DNA from: Diabrotica undecimpunctata
Taxonomy: Eukaryota; Arthropoda; Insecta; Coleoptera; Chrysomelidae
Reading direction: 5' to 3'
Length of the DNA stretch: 64,000 bases
NCBI RefSeq assembly: GCF_040954645.1
Contig: NC_092806.1
Location: 108,336,731 to 108,400,730 of the forward strand
The notes under the pieces are model-generated. The model was not told the origin of the DNA. It saw only the letters and a program-made list of their open reading frames with translations, and did no database searches. How positions within the stretch are numbered: position 1 is the stretch's first letter; the number at the start of each line of letters is the position of its first letter. Made by a program: the position numbers and the translations under genes. Of this stretch, positions 1 through 11,259 are shown piece after piece.

Positions 1-1345
1 TTCTATGCTTGAGAAAAGACTCAGCTGAAGTGCCGAATACAAATAAAACCATAAATTAGGATGAGACGCCCGTTAGCAACAGCTACTGAGATGCACGCGC
101 ATGTAAGAGAAACTGACAGAGATATACAAGTATTTGAAAAGAGGTGGTCTACGATTGTAGACCACGTGCCTACCGGAGGGTTAAATGAAGAGAAATAAGA
201 GGACAAAGAAAAGAGGGCAAGGCCAATCGTAAAAAGATATTAAGAAACAAGAATTTAAAATCAAAATATAAAAAATTGAATTAAAATAATATATGCTTAA
301 GAAAATTTATAATAAAAATATACTGTACAAAAAGTGTTTTCCTTGAATGTCATTTATATAAAATAAGTAAATTTATACTATACAAAAAATTTAAGAACAC
401 AGTATAAAAAACAAAGGGACAGAGCTAGAAGTACAGATACACGACGTAGATACAAGGTGGAGAACATAAAGGACTAGATAAGAAATAGGCAACGAATAGA
501 GTAGTAAAAAGTAAGAGTCGGTTTCCCAATAGGAAGATAATCAGTAGAAAGACCACATAAACGATGAAACGACAATTTACTGGAGGCACATTAAAGAACG
601 AACAGAATTATAGTCTGCATAATAAGAAAAAAAAAAGAAGAATAACACTAGTGTGATAATTTGAGAGGCTTTTTTGTCCATTAAATTTAAAAATTTATTT
701 GTTTAATAATATAGGTAACTGAAGTTCGGTACCAATTTATTAAGCACATGGAACTTTTTTGTTGAGTTTTGTTATCAAGTGATCAGGCAAAAAATTATCT
801 GATAATTATATTTTGTCTGATTTTTTTCACTTATCTAGGGTTCAATATAATGAACCTTGTAATGAATTTCTTAATAATTTAAAGATATTTTATTAATTTT
901 CGGCCAAATTGTTGGACGTTATTCATGTTATTTGGTTTTTTGCCTTCAGGGATTCTTAAATATAAAATTAGATTTTTATGAATAAACTATTCAACGTTTT
1001 TAAAGGTTAGATATTGTTATATTTTATTACATAACATTCCAGGATCTGTTTTGTTCAATTCTGATCCATGAACCATAAATATTCTTTTCTTTTGTGTCCT
1101 AATATTGAGTACTTCTTTAAATATCTGAAGGTATTCACAGGTTAATAAACTATTACCTGGTACTCATACATAATATTGATTAAAGGATGCATTTTTGAAC
1201 ATCTAAAAGAAATAAGCAATTTCTCTAAGAGCATACTACCCTCAGAGATTAATGGTTCTCAATAAAGTTAATTTTTATTACCCGAAGAGTTGAGTTTGAG
1301 TAGAGCTTTGATTACTATCGTAACAATTAAGGGTAAAGTTTTTTT
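1..1345. other. No gene recognised; AT-rich spacer
   Basis: I see no convincing coding sequence here. The short minus-strand open frame near the left edge has no recognisable motif. The only structure is a small perfect hairpin at 144-165 with 9-bp arms and a 4-nt loop. Much of the rest is A/T runs of the kind that separate transposon remnants elsewhere in the window. Confidence 0.6.
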
Positions 1346-1349
1346 TTTT

Positions 1350-2256
1350 ATCGTACAACGAGGAGTTCGTCAGGAATGTGCGCTATTGCCTTTGTTGTTT
1401 AATATATATTCAGGACACAAGTTTACAAAGGCTTTATAAGATACAGACCAGGTATATAAATAAACAGCGTCCCAAATAAAAATCTGTGGTATGCAGATGA
1501 CACTGCGAATATTGCTCATATTCTAGAAGTTTTTCAATAACTTTTGAAACAATTAATTTAGGAAGAAGATTTATTGGCTCTTAAAATAAATACCACCACA
1601 ACAAAGAGAATTATCATTAGTAACAAAAAAAAATTCAATTTCAGACATTTAATCGACTGAATTTCTGGTTAACGTCGGACTTTGATCTTGATTTGGAGTT
1701 TAGATCACCAATAAAGCAAGGAAGATCGGCATTTAAAAAAATAATAAATTTATTATATAACCACTTACTCAACATTAACTAACATTTAATTTTCGTTTAC
1801 TGATATGTTCGTTTAGTTTTCCTATATGGCGGTGAAACTTAGACGCTTAAATGAAATACTTTCAGATGCTTAGAAGTCTAAAATGTGGGTTTAAAAATTA
1901 CCCTGGACGGATCATCTTTGTCATGAGAAAGTTGACAGGCTTAATAAAGAAAGAAAGTTGATTTTTAACGTTAAAAATAGAAAAACTGCTTACCTTGGCC
2001 ATGGCATAAGAAACAGTTGAGAAAAGCTTCTGAAATTAATAATCAAAGGAAAAATAGAATGCAACAGGGGACTGGAAAGACGTAAATATTTTTGGTTGAA
2101 AAATATATGGGACCAAACTAGACTTTATAATTTAGAGCTACACAAAACAGACAAATACTTCGCTGAGATTGTTAAAAACGTTCAATTAAAGATGGTAACC
2201 GTAAGAAAAAGATATGTTCGTCAGAAAGGAGGACGTCGTAGAATATTTAACTACTT
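1350..2256 (+). pseudogene. LINE reverse-transcriptase remnant
   Basis: Degenerate 3' half of a non-LTR retrotransposon ORF2. In different frames I can read the pre-catalytic block (QRGVRQECALLPLLFNIYS, near 1356), the catalytic YADDT box (near 1490), and later the thumb and C-terminal block with the family-typical order seen in other copies in this window (a LxxLxxGxK-like stretch then a basic GRRR-type tail near 2060-2250). Several frameshifts and stops break it, so it cannot encode an active enzyme. No endonuclease domain, TSD or clean 3' tail is visible, so both ends are approximate. LINE identity is secure from the RT motifs; the clade is not resolved. Confidence 0.7.
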
Positions 2257-2372
2257 ATAGAAATGATAGTGGATAAATTCAGTAAGATCTTAAAATAAAA
2301 AAATAAACATATAAAACTAAAATTAAAGAGACAACTACAACGAAAATGGTCCTTATGATATATTTTTTAATA

Positions 2373-4377
2373 CAGGGTGAGTCATAACTATTGGGACATA
2401 GACTAAGGACAGGTTATTTGGACCAAAATATGGCTATTGGGCCAAATATGCCTTAATAAAATGTTGCTAAGAAAAAAGATATAGGGTGTTAAAGTTAATT
2501 ATTGTTTTTCGTTTTTTGCTAATAGTTTCCCTGTATATTTATAAATTGCTATTAAAATGGGCACAGAGGCATAATCTTAGACAAGAAATAGTATTTTATT
2601 TACAATTTTACGTTTTGTCATAGAGGGCGCCACGTGGATTATTCCTAATGATCAAATTGAGTCTAAACTTTTTCTGATGAAACTTTTTAGTAATTTTTTT
2701 TAGAAAATATGACGTAAACATCATTTTTACGTAAAATTGGTACTCTTGTTTAAACATGATAATTTTAACCGTTTTCGATAAAAACGCAGTCGAACTGCTT
2801 AGAATCTTAAAAAAGGATTACAAATATTATTTCATTTATGAAAAGTATGCTTTGGACTGTCAGATAATTGTTGTTGGTAAATGTCATTTGTTCAGAGTAA
2901 ATTATTTTTGATGTGACAGTGTAGTGTAATGTTGCATTTTTTAAAAGTAATCATTACTTTTTTTGATTGAAATGCCTCGTCACAATCATTTTACTAATGA
3001 AGAAATGCGAGATATGATTTGCGTATACGCACAAGAAAATTTTTGCGGTCGCTCGGCAGCCAGAAGGTATGGAATGTTATACGCAAACAGAAGGCAACCA
3101 AATCACAAAACTTTTGCCAGATTATATCGTAGTTTAGGTGAAACTGGGTCATTTCACACTAAAAATCGGGGTGGTCGACCGAAACAAATCACAACTAATC
3201 AAGAAGATGAACTTTTGGTTCGAGTAGATGAAAATCTTGAAATAAGTTCACGACATCTATCAGCAGCAACAGGAGTAAGTAAAAAAGAGAACCTCCATCC
3301 TTATCACTTCACTCCTCTTCAAAATTTACTTCCAACAGATATTCCACGACGGTTACAGTTTTGCCAACGTATTCTGAATAAACATCGCAATGACAGACAC
3401 TTTATTAAGAATATTATGTTCACCGACGAAGCAACTTTTACCAGACAAGGGGTTTTTAATTGGCTAAATAGTCATTATTGGGAAGAAGAAAACCCACATG
3501 TTAATAAAGCTAGACATTTTCAGCATGAGTTTAAATGGAATATTTGGTGTGGCATTATAGGCGACTAACTGCTAGGGCCTAATGTTCTTCTCCGAATTTA
3601 AATGGAGGTTCTTATTTAGTCTTTTTGGAAAATACTCTTAGTGATATTTTAGATGATCTGTCACTGGATGTAAGAAGAAAAATGTGGTTTATGCAGGATG
3701 GAGCGCCACCTCATTTTTCATTAGTTGTTAGAAATCATCTTAATGACGTATTTTCTCAACGATGGATTGGCAAAGACAGTGATTTTCAATGGCCACCAAG
3801 AAGTCCTGAGTACAACCCGCTAGATTTTTATTTTTGGGTACATATAAAGTCCTTAGTTTATGCCAATGAAATTAATACACGAGACGAACTTTGAAAATAC
3901 ATTCAAACTGCAGCTAATCTTATAAGGGGACAGAATAATATTTTTTTTAACGTCCGAAAATCCTTTAAAAAAAGAATTAGAAAAGGCATAGAAGTCGGAG
4001 GAGACCATGTAGAACATTTAGTTTGAGTTTTTGTGAGTTCTTTTAAGTTAAAGTGTGTTTAGTTTTGATTTATCGTCAAAACGGAAACCTTACGTTAGTT
4101 GCAACTTTGTTTATTAGTTTGGTATTTGATAGTGGAATTGTAAATAAAATACTATTTCTTGTCTAAGATTATGCCTCTGTGCCAATTTTGATAGCAATTT
4201 ATAAATATACAGGGAAACTTTTAGCAAAAAACGAAAAACAAAAATTAACTTTAACACCCTGTATCTTTTTTCTCAGCAACATTTTATTAAGGCATATTTG
4301 GCCCAAGAGCCATATTTTGGTCCAAATAACCTGTCCTTAGTCTATGTCCCAATAGTTATGACTTATGACTCACCCTG
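2373..4377 (+). mobile_element. Complete IS630/Tc1/mariner-superfamily DNA transposon
   Basis: A 2005-bp element bounded by TA dinucleotides (2371-2372 and 4378-4379), the target-site duplication typical of this superfamily. It has long near-identical terminal inverted repeats, left 2373-2607 (235 bp) and right 4136-4377 (242 bp), beginning CAGGGTGAGTCATAA. The 7-bp length difference is a local tandem duplication of GTCATAA in the right repeat. One disabled transposase gene lies between the repeats. The repeats remain nearly identical, so insertion is not ancient, although the transposase is already inactive. Long TIRs of this size are unusual compared with the short TIRs of classical mariners. 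Confidence 0.92.
2972..4026 (+). pseudogene. Broken DDD transposase (helix-turn-helix plus DDE domain)
   Basis: Transposase that would bind the element's TIRs and carry out cut-and-paste at TA sites. Start taken at ATG 2972 (MPRHNHFTNEE); the preceding in-frame TTG is less likely. The N-terminus (about residues 1-75) is the helix-turn-helix region common in insect transposable-element proteins, followed by a basic GGRPKQ linker. Catalytic region: FTDEATF (first Asp), MQDGAPPHF (second Asp), and PEYNPLDFYFW (third Asp), giving a DD34D-like triad. Defects: a short deletion just after the SAATGVSK segment, a frameshift in 3569-3625, and an in-frame TGA at 3892-3894. The frame continues to a normal family-type C-terminus near 4026. 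It is therefore a pseudogene despite its complete TIRs. Confidence 0.88.
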
Positions 4378-5253
4378 TATATGCAAGTAATATAATAATT
4401 GTTGGTGTAAGATGTTGATGAAATAAAACGCCACCAATGAATAGGCAGATTGGGTGACTTACGATATATAATAGCTTGCCTCTTTTCACCCAATAATTGT
4501 GAATAAAAATAAATCTTTATATATTAATAGGGAAATCTATTTATAGATAAATGTTTTAATTGTAACTATAAATAAATATTAAAATTAATAAATGATATAA
4601 TAACCTAACAGTTTTTAACAAAGCTTAATGTAATAACAAAAAAAAATCTTTTGTGCATTATGCATACCACCTTAGTAATATTCTATAAGTGACCGTAACA
4701 AATGATGCTGACATATAACCTTAACAATAATAATATATACATTCAGCATAGTACCATTTAGAAGGAAATCCTTAATTGGTAGGCGGGTTCGTTATCTCAG
4801 ATGTCAGCTAGTCCAAGGTCCAAAACATCGGCCGCTGTAGGAAGACTTTTTCGTGACTTTGTTTGATTAGCAAACAATACTATAAATTTCATCTGACACT
4901 TAAACATGCTTCCTCATGTTGTACAATAAAACTTCGATAGTTTTATGTATTTAAATATATTCGTATTACATTTTTAAAGAAGTGAACAATGAACGATGAA
5001 AAATTTTTTAAATTTCAAATCGAAAACGTTCTACTTTTCCATTTGTACATCTTTTGTTTGTTGTATCTATAATAGTAAATAATTCTCAAAGTATCAATTT
5101 AAATATTTACATTCCTTTAGGAGAGGTGGCTACAAATTATGATCCAAACAAATAAATAAAATTGATATAAGGTTGAATGCTCGAATAAATGAACTTTGAT
5201 CAAATAAAAGGCAGATATCGAGCACAGCTTAATAATTAAATCTTGCCCAAGTA

Positions 5254-5278
5254 CTTTCGCTTCCTAGAACATCTTCAG
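5254..5278 (-). ncRNA. Degenerate hammerhead-like motif
   Basis: On the minus strand CTGAAGA (5272-5278) is followed by a short imperfect stem-loop and GAAA (5255-5258). This is the order of conserved hammerhead core boxes (CUGANGA, stem II, GAAA). Stem II is weak and no GUC-type cleavage triplet follows, so self-cleavage is unlikely. It resembles the better motifs near 56-57.5 kb. Confidence 0.25.
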
Positions 5279-5405
5279 GGGCATTTCGTCAATTTTGGCC
5301 TATTCATCAATCAAAGAATGTCATAAACATAAAATTGTACATTACACTGCACTACACAAGGACAAACAGTTTAAAATTTTAAAAAATTAACAAAAATATA
5401 AACGA

Positions 5406-5480
5406 AGCTACATTGTGGTTGGCATCAGGAGAGAGAATGAGATCTCTCTTCTTTCTCCTGATGCCAACCACAATGTAGCT
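5406..5480. repeat. 75-nt perfect-arm hairpin
   Basis: Arms 5406-5432 and 5454-5480 are perfectly complementary over 27 bp, with a 21-nt loop. The size and shape resemble a microRNA precursor or the two fused ends of a small inverted-repeat element. No promoter or surrounding gene indicates which. Confidence 0.85.
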
Positions 5481-6612
5481 ATCTTTAAGTAAGATTTATT
5501 ATAAAAAATTGCAAACTGTAGAATTGTTTATACATTAGTCTACAAAATTAGAGGACCTCTTTTTGATGAGGTATAAAATTTAAGACAAAATGAAAACTGC
5601 AACTGAACTGGAACTAATTTGCTACGCAAATCAAAAGATATTGCCGAAAGAGTAATATTATACTATTTAAAGACCTACTGTAACGGAAGATCATAAAAAG
5701 TGCGAGAGCGATTTGCAAGTAAAATTTTTACTTGGCTTGTTTAGTTTGAATACCTAATATTTTTACGAATGAATGAGCCTAGATTTCGTTTAATCTGTTT
5801 TGACTTTCTTGTCTATAAATTGCCAAGTGAATGATATTAACATTAATTAACTTTCGTTTTCAACACTAGGTACCACAAAATTTGGTGTCACTCCAGCTGT
5901 CTCGGCGGAGTGCCTTTCTCAAGTGATGTAGTTTTACTACGCGTCTATATTTTATAGTCTTTAGGTAAATAAGTTAAAGAGGAGAAAGCTATTGGTCTCA
6001 AGTACAGTCATCATATGTAATTATGTACATACCACTCTTTAATTGCTTTTTTTGCTGTGGTTTTTTTTTTAATATATTTGCTCTTAAGAAGTTGTTTGTT
6101 CTGAAAGCTGGTGATAATATTTTTTTAATGGCTTTAGATTACTTGATCCATTCATCCTCGATATATTGATAAATACTGTTTGCTACAATATTAAATATAC
6201 GAATACTATATACATATGCGCAAATATACACATTTACGCATGCACATACATATATAGGTATTATATTATAAAATTTTAAAAAATACGAAAAGGAAGTGGA
6301 AACATTAAATTTACCCGTATTTATACTCTTCATTCAGGGCCCTAACCAACTAAAATTATTTTACAAATAAGAAATAGACAAATATCACTAAATGCTATAA
6401 AAAGAAAAATACTATATACTTATACTAAATACTAAATATATATACTATATATGTAATATTACTAAATACTTATACTAAATACTAATAAATAAACATAAAC
6501 CCTGTTCAACACCTCGGAGGTTTAAGCCTTCTTTGTCAATGTTTTTTTTTATTACGGTGTTTTAAAATTTTTTTTAATATATTATTTATATATTTTTTAA
6601 TATTTTATTTAT

Positions 6613-6613
<1 letters not shown>

Positions 6614-6666
<53 letters not shown>
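6614..6666. repeat. (TA)n microsatellite
   Basis: Uninterrupted TA dinucleotide tract of about 50 bp, directly visible. Confidence 0.97.
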
Positions 6667-6671
<5 letters not shown>

Positions 6672-7356
6672 CATATTTTGATATTACTGTCTTTTTTGTG
6701 TTTGACATATCTTCCCCGTAGCGAGCAAAAGTTACTGGGTTCTTTCTCTGGTGGTGTAAAGACTAATTTTAGGGTTTTTTTTTATGCAATTTTTGCTATA
6801 ACTACATAAAAAAGCGCTATTAGATATACAGACCAAGAAAGAAAAAATAGTCAATCGCATAAAAAGAAAAGAATAACACCATCTTTTAGAACAAACAACA
6901 ATTTAACCGACGGAGTACGAAGACTGGGTCAAGCATGACCCGAAATTCACTGATTTCTTAATATTTCATAAAATATTTTTTTTAATTATCCGATTGATCG
7001 TAAGTTCTCCTTATTTGTTTTAATCTATATTTTCGTGTATCATTCGTGAACATGCAAACTACAGTTTTTCCTCTCCGTAACATCTATGACGCCGATCCTG
7101 ACCCGGCCTTCGGATTTCGAAGAATATTTTCAATATTTTTGTAGGTGAACAGTGAACTTATTCAAGGCCAAATGAATATTTTTGTAGAAATATTAGTAGA
7201 TAGAAGTTAGCCTTGGGAGTAAATCTAGTGTCTAATAGGCATATTCTATGAGAACGTCCGAGACGAGAGGTCTAACTTTGGTGTAAAGCGGTAGTTCACG
7301 TTTGTTTATAAATTTAATGCAAGCATCGATCTTGAAGTGTGCAGTATTATATCAAA
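6667..7356. other. Upstream flank of the piggyBac gene
   Basis: No coding sequence. A TTAA at 6903-6906 followed by GC-richer sequence and a GGGTCA-AGCA-TGACCC palindrome (6926-6941) is a candidate left terminus of the piggyBac element, since piggyBac elements target TTAA. I could not find the matching inverted terminus downstream of the gene, so this is not proven. Confidence 0.35.
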
Positions 7357-8720
7357 ATGTGGAAAAAAAATAAACCTTTGAGTGAAGCTGAGTTGTATGC
7401 CTTACTCCTATCAGATAGTGAACTAGATGACGTTGCAAAGCTGGATGAAAGCAATAGTGAAGCGAGTAATAATGACGGTTGTGAGCGAAAAGCACATGAA
7501 GGTAATTTATCAATTACTGAAGTTTTAGCGACAACTTCTAAAAATACAGTTAGTAAACGATCTAACGTGTTATATGCGAAGGACTAACATAGCGTTATTC
7601 AGCTCCAAAAAAAGGGTAAGACATTGGCATGTAATTTCTTACAGAAAAACATAGGTCTCACTAAGAAAAGTCAAAATATGGAGACATGCATGGATGCCTT
7701 CAATTTATTTTTTTCTGATAGTATAATGTCAATAATTCTCGAATATACCAATAAGATAGCTATTGAGTTTATAGCTACGTATAACAGTAAGTACGAGAAA
7801 AAAATGAAGGATTGGATTGACGTTGATCTAGTCGAACTGCGTGCTTTCTTTGGTATACTTATATTATGTGGAAGGTTCAGAGAGTCTCATGAGAAGGTGC
7901 ATAATTTATGATCCAATACAAATAATGCATTTACGCGTACTATTTATAAAGCATTTTTAAGCCGGGATAGATTTATAAGTATATTCGCTTTGATAATTTG
8001 GATACGAGGGCAGAAAGAAGAGAAAGAGATAAATTAGCTCCTATTATAGAAAGCGCTGATCTATTTGCCCAAAATTGTAGAGAATCATCTAAACCATCTG
8101 CTTTTGGTACTATCGACGAGCAGCTTATAAATTTTTAGGGGACGTTGTCCATATCTGATTTATATACCCAGTAAACCGAAAAAATACGGTATAAAGGCTT
8201 AGACCCTATGTGAAAATTTTTATTGCTGTAATTTTGAGATGTATACTGGAAAGATTGGTGATTGATCTGAACATAACCAAGGACTAAGAGTTGTCAAAAC
8301 ACTTGAAGAACATTATTATAGGTCTGGTTGAAATATTACAACTATGATAATTTTTTTACCGACATTGCTTTATCTGAAGAACTCTTATCCAAAACTTTAA
8401 CTCTTTTGGGTACTATCAGAAAAAATAGGAAGAGTGTACCCAAATCATTGTCTAAAATGACAGATTGCTCACTATATTCTTCAAAATTTCTGTTCACTAG
8501 AAACATTACTTTAGTTCCATATGTAACCAAGACTAACAAGTTTGTTGTATTATTGTGAAGACCAAAAGTTTAAACCAAAGATTACTTTGGATTACAACAA
8601 AACCAAAGGTGGAGTTGATATTTTAGATAAATTGGTCCGAGAATACACATGTAAAAGAGCAACAAGAAGATGGCCCTTACGTATATTTTTTAATTTTTTG
8701 GATATTGCATGCTACAATGC
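7357..8720 (+). pseudogene. piggyBac transposase, 5' part (interrupted by a LINE)
   Basis: N-terminal and catalytic part of a piggyBac-family transposase, which excises and inserts DNA at TTAA. Start taken at ATG 7357 (MWKKNKPLSEAE); the acidic N-terminal stretch with DSELDD is typical. Domain order: DAFNLFF region near 7700, ELRAFFGILIL near 7840, first catalytic Asp in GTIDEQLINF near 8110, second in YDNFFTDIALSEELL near 8345, third in DYNKTKGGVDILDKL near 8600. All three catalytic Asp are recognisable. Breaks: in-frame TAA at 7585-7587, TGA near 7909, a frameshift near 7985, more stops near 8140-8330. The gene is cut at 8720 by a LINE and resumes at 10815. Confidence 0.9.
8709..8720. repeat. 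LINE target-site duplication, left copy
   Basis: ATGCTACAATGC, repeated exactly at 10815-10826. It lies inside the piggyBac coding sequence (codons for CYNA), so the second copy marks where the piggyBac gene resumes. Confidence 0.93.
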
Positions 8721-10814
8721 AATTAAACAAAAGATAGACGTTAAGCAACTGAAAAACGCAACTATACTCGAAAAAACAAGAGAACAGGTAAACAATAATC
8801 TTAGAAACATTGCTGCAAAAAATAAGAACACAGGCAATGTAGAGAATAAATGGATGGAGATAGAAAAGGCACTTATGACAGCTGGTGAAGGCTCCTTAGC
8901 TCCAAGCAAAATTAAGAAAAAGGAATGGATGACAAACGAAATTTTGCATCTCATGGAGGAAAGGCGAAGAAATAAAACCAACAAGACAAAATACAAAGAA
9001 GTGAACCGTGAAATTAAGAGAAAAATTAAAGAAGCCAAAGAGATCTGGGTTCTGGACAACTGCAAGGAAATAGAAGAATATGATCGAAAGTACGATAGCT
9101 TTAACATGCATAAAAAGATCAAGGAAATAACAGGTAAAAAAGTGAAACAATCATCCATGGTAAAGGACAAAAAAGGTAAAATAATTACAGATTTAAATGA
9201 AAAACTGGAAGATGGACAAAATACATTGAAGAACTTTTTGCAGACGAAAGACCAGAAATAGCAGTGGCAGAATACAGACGACACAACAGGGCCTGAAATC
9301 CTAAAAAGCGAGGTAGAATATGCTATAAGGAACACAAAAAAAGGGGGTAAAGCTGCAGGACCAGATGAAATTCCTGTAGAATTGTTGAAACTAATAGACG
9401 ACGACGCACTTGAAATAATGGCGAACCTCGTTAACACAATTTATAGAACAGGCATCATACCAAAGAAATGGCTCTCCTCTACTTTTTTCACAATCCCGAA
9501 GACGAATAACGCCAGAGAGTGTTCAGACCACAGAACTCTAGCATTGATGAGCCACACACTAAAATTATTTTTAAAAATAATTCACAAAAGAATATTTAAT
9601 AAATTAGAAGAGGACATAAGCGCCACACAGTTTGGATTCAGAGGTGGACTGGGAACACGGGAAGCTTTGTTTGGTCTAAGTGTGTTAATGCAAAGATTTT
9701 TGGATGTAAACCAAGACCTCTACGTAGGTTTCATAGATTTTGAGAACGCCTTCGATAAACTCAGACACCAAAAGCTGTATGAAATCCTAAGAAGCAAAAA
9801 CATCGACAGTCGCGACATTAACATCATATCCAGGTTGTACTGGGGACAAACAGCAAAACTCAAAGTTGATAATGAGTCAACCGAAGGAATTGAGATTCGT
9901 CGAGGTGTGCGTTAAGGTTGTGTGCTTTCTCCACTATTATTCAATATATATAGCGAAACAATATGTCAGGAAGCGCTCCTAGAGCAAAACATTGGTATGA
10001 ACATTAACGGAGAGTTAATTAACAATATACGATACACTGATGACACGCTAATAGTAACAGATAACCTAGCAAATTAACAATTTTTGATGGAAAACATAAA
10101 CACCCACACCAATAAGTATGGTCTAAAACTGAACATCAAAAAGACTAAATTCATGATTATAACAAAGAAGCTATACACCAATGTGAATTTAACCATAAAT
10201 AATCAGCCAGTTGAAAGAGTAACGTCCTACAAATATTTAGGGGTTTGTTTCACTGATACTAATGACCAGACAAGAGAAATCAAGAGGCGAATAGAAGTAG
10301 CGAGACAATCGTTTGTCAAAATGAAAAAGTTCCTATGCAGCCGGGACATAAATATAAACTTAAGAAGGAGAATGTTAAGGTGCAATGTTTTCTCCGTTCT
10401 GCTATAACGGCATGGAAACCTGGACACTGAAAAAGATAAACATTAAAAACATTGAGGCATTCGAGATGTGGTGTTACAGGAGAATGTGGAAAATACCATG
10501 GACAGAAAGAGTAACAAATCAAGATGTTCTGCTGAAGATGGGGAAGGAATGCGAAGTCATAAAAACCATACAAACGAAAAAACTGGAATATCTGGTACAC
10601 ATAATGAGAGGAGAAAAGTACTCTCTGCTTAGACTCATAATCCAAGGAAAAATCTTGGGAAAGAGAAATGTGGGACGTAGGAGGATTTGCTGGTTGCGAA
10701 ATTTAAGTGAGTGGTATGGGTGCAGTTCAATAGAGTTGTTCAGAGCTGCAGCCAACAAAGTAAAGATTGCTGTGATGGTAGCCAACCTGCGATAGGAGAC
10801 GGTACTGCAAGAAG
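8721..10814 (+). mobile_element. 5'-truncated LINE nested in the piggyBac gene
   Basis: A ~2.1-kb non-LTR retrotransposon insertion flanked by the 12-bp repeat ATGCTACAATGC. It carries the connector after the endonuclease, the whole RT and the C-terminal domain, but no endonuclease, so it is 5'-truncated. RT landmarks: GGKAAGPDEIPVELL near 9350, ECSDHRTLALMSH near 9515, TQFGFRGGLGTREAL near 9628, FIDFENAFDKL near 9730, GVR-stop-GCVLSPLLFNIYS near 9905, and YTDD in place of YADD near 10035. The C-terminal WTLKK...EMW.YRRM...WTERV block and GRRRICWLRNL follow. It ends in an (AAG)-type tail at 10814. Breaks: frameshift near 9235, CAA-to-TAA stop near 9913, stop near 10075, frameshift near 10400. 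Confidence 0.92.
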
Positions 10815-11259
10815 ATGCTACAATGCTTTCGTTCTGTGGAATATGAAAAAAAAACCGGACTGGAATACCCAAGTAAATATAAAACATTGCAGAAAACTAT
10901 TTCTGGAGGAGCTTGGACAACAATTAACTTCACCCAATATAAAACAAATAGCTGGAGCAATACAAGAAGAACCCACCGGGTACCATAAATCCGTAATCGC
11001 TGCAATAGAAACCACCGGTGTTAGTGTAAAAAAGCAAATAGAAGTGCCGCAATCTGCAACAAAACGAGGTCGTTATTATTCTTGTAGGGGTAGTGACAAT
11101 AAATATTCCAAAATGTGTAACATGTGTAAAAGATTTGTTTGTAATATTCGTTCAAAACGCGACAAAGTCCATATTGTCAAAATTAAATGCAACTACTGCC
11201 AAAAAGACCAGGAGGTGAACCATCTTAAAAAATTTAAATGCAATAATTCAGGATTATAA
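10815..11259 (+). pseudogene. piggyBac transposase, 3' part with Cys-rich C-terminus
   Basis: Continuation of the piggyBac gene after the LINE. The codons for CYNAFVLW follow the second TSD copy and complete the helix broken at 8720. The downstream part holds the basic linker and a C-terminal cysteine-rich domain (CRGSDNKYSKMCNMCKRFVC), the zinc-binding tail used by piggyBac transposases for end recognition. This part is open to its own stop at 11259, so most of the damage lies in the 5' half. Confidence 0.88.

Larger units (their letters stand above)
4380..6610. other. Spacer with hairpins, no gene
   Basis: No coding sequence is supported. Structures noted: a degenerate hammerhead-like motif on the minus strand at 5254-5278 and a strong 27-bp-arm hairpin at 5406-5480, both listed separately. 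The rest is AT-rich. The minus-strand open frame at 6139-6333 has no recognisable domain and is probably chance. Confidence 0.55.

Noticed and set aside
144..165. Hairpin as a terminator or regulatory RNA
   Set aside because: Only 9-bp arms with no context; such hairpins occur by chance or within repeats.
8712..9437. 241-codon minus-strand ORF with membrane-like composition
   Set aside because: It is the antisense of the A-rich LINE coding strand; the plus strand has clear LINE connector and RT motifs.
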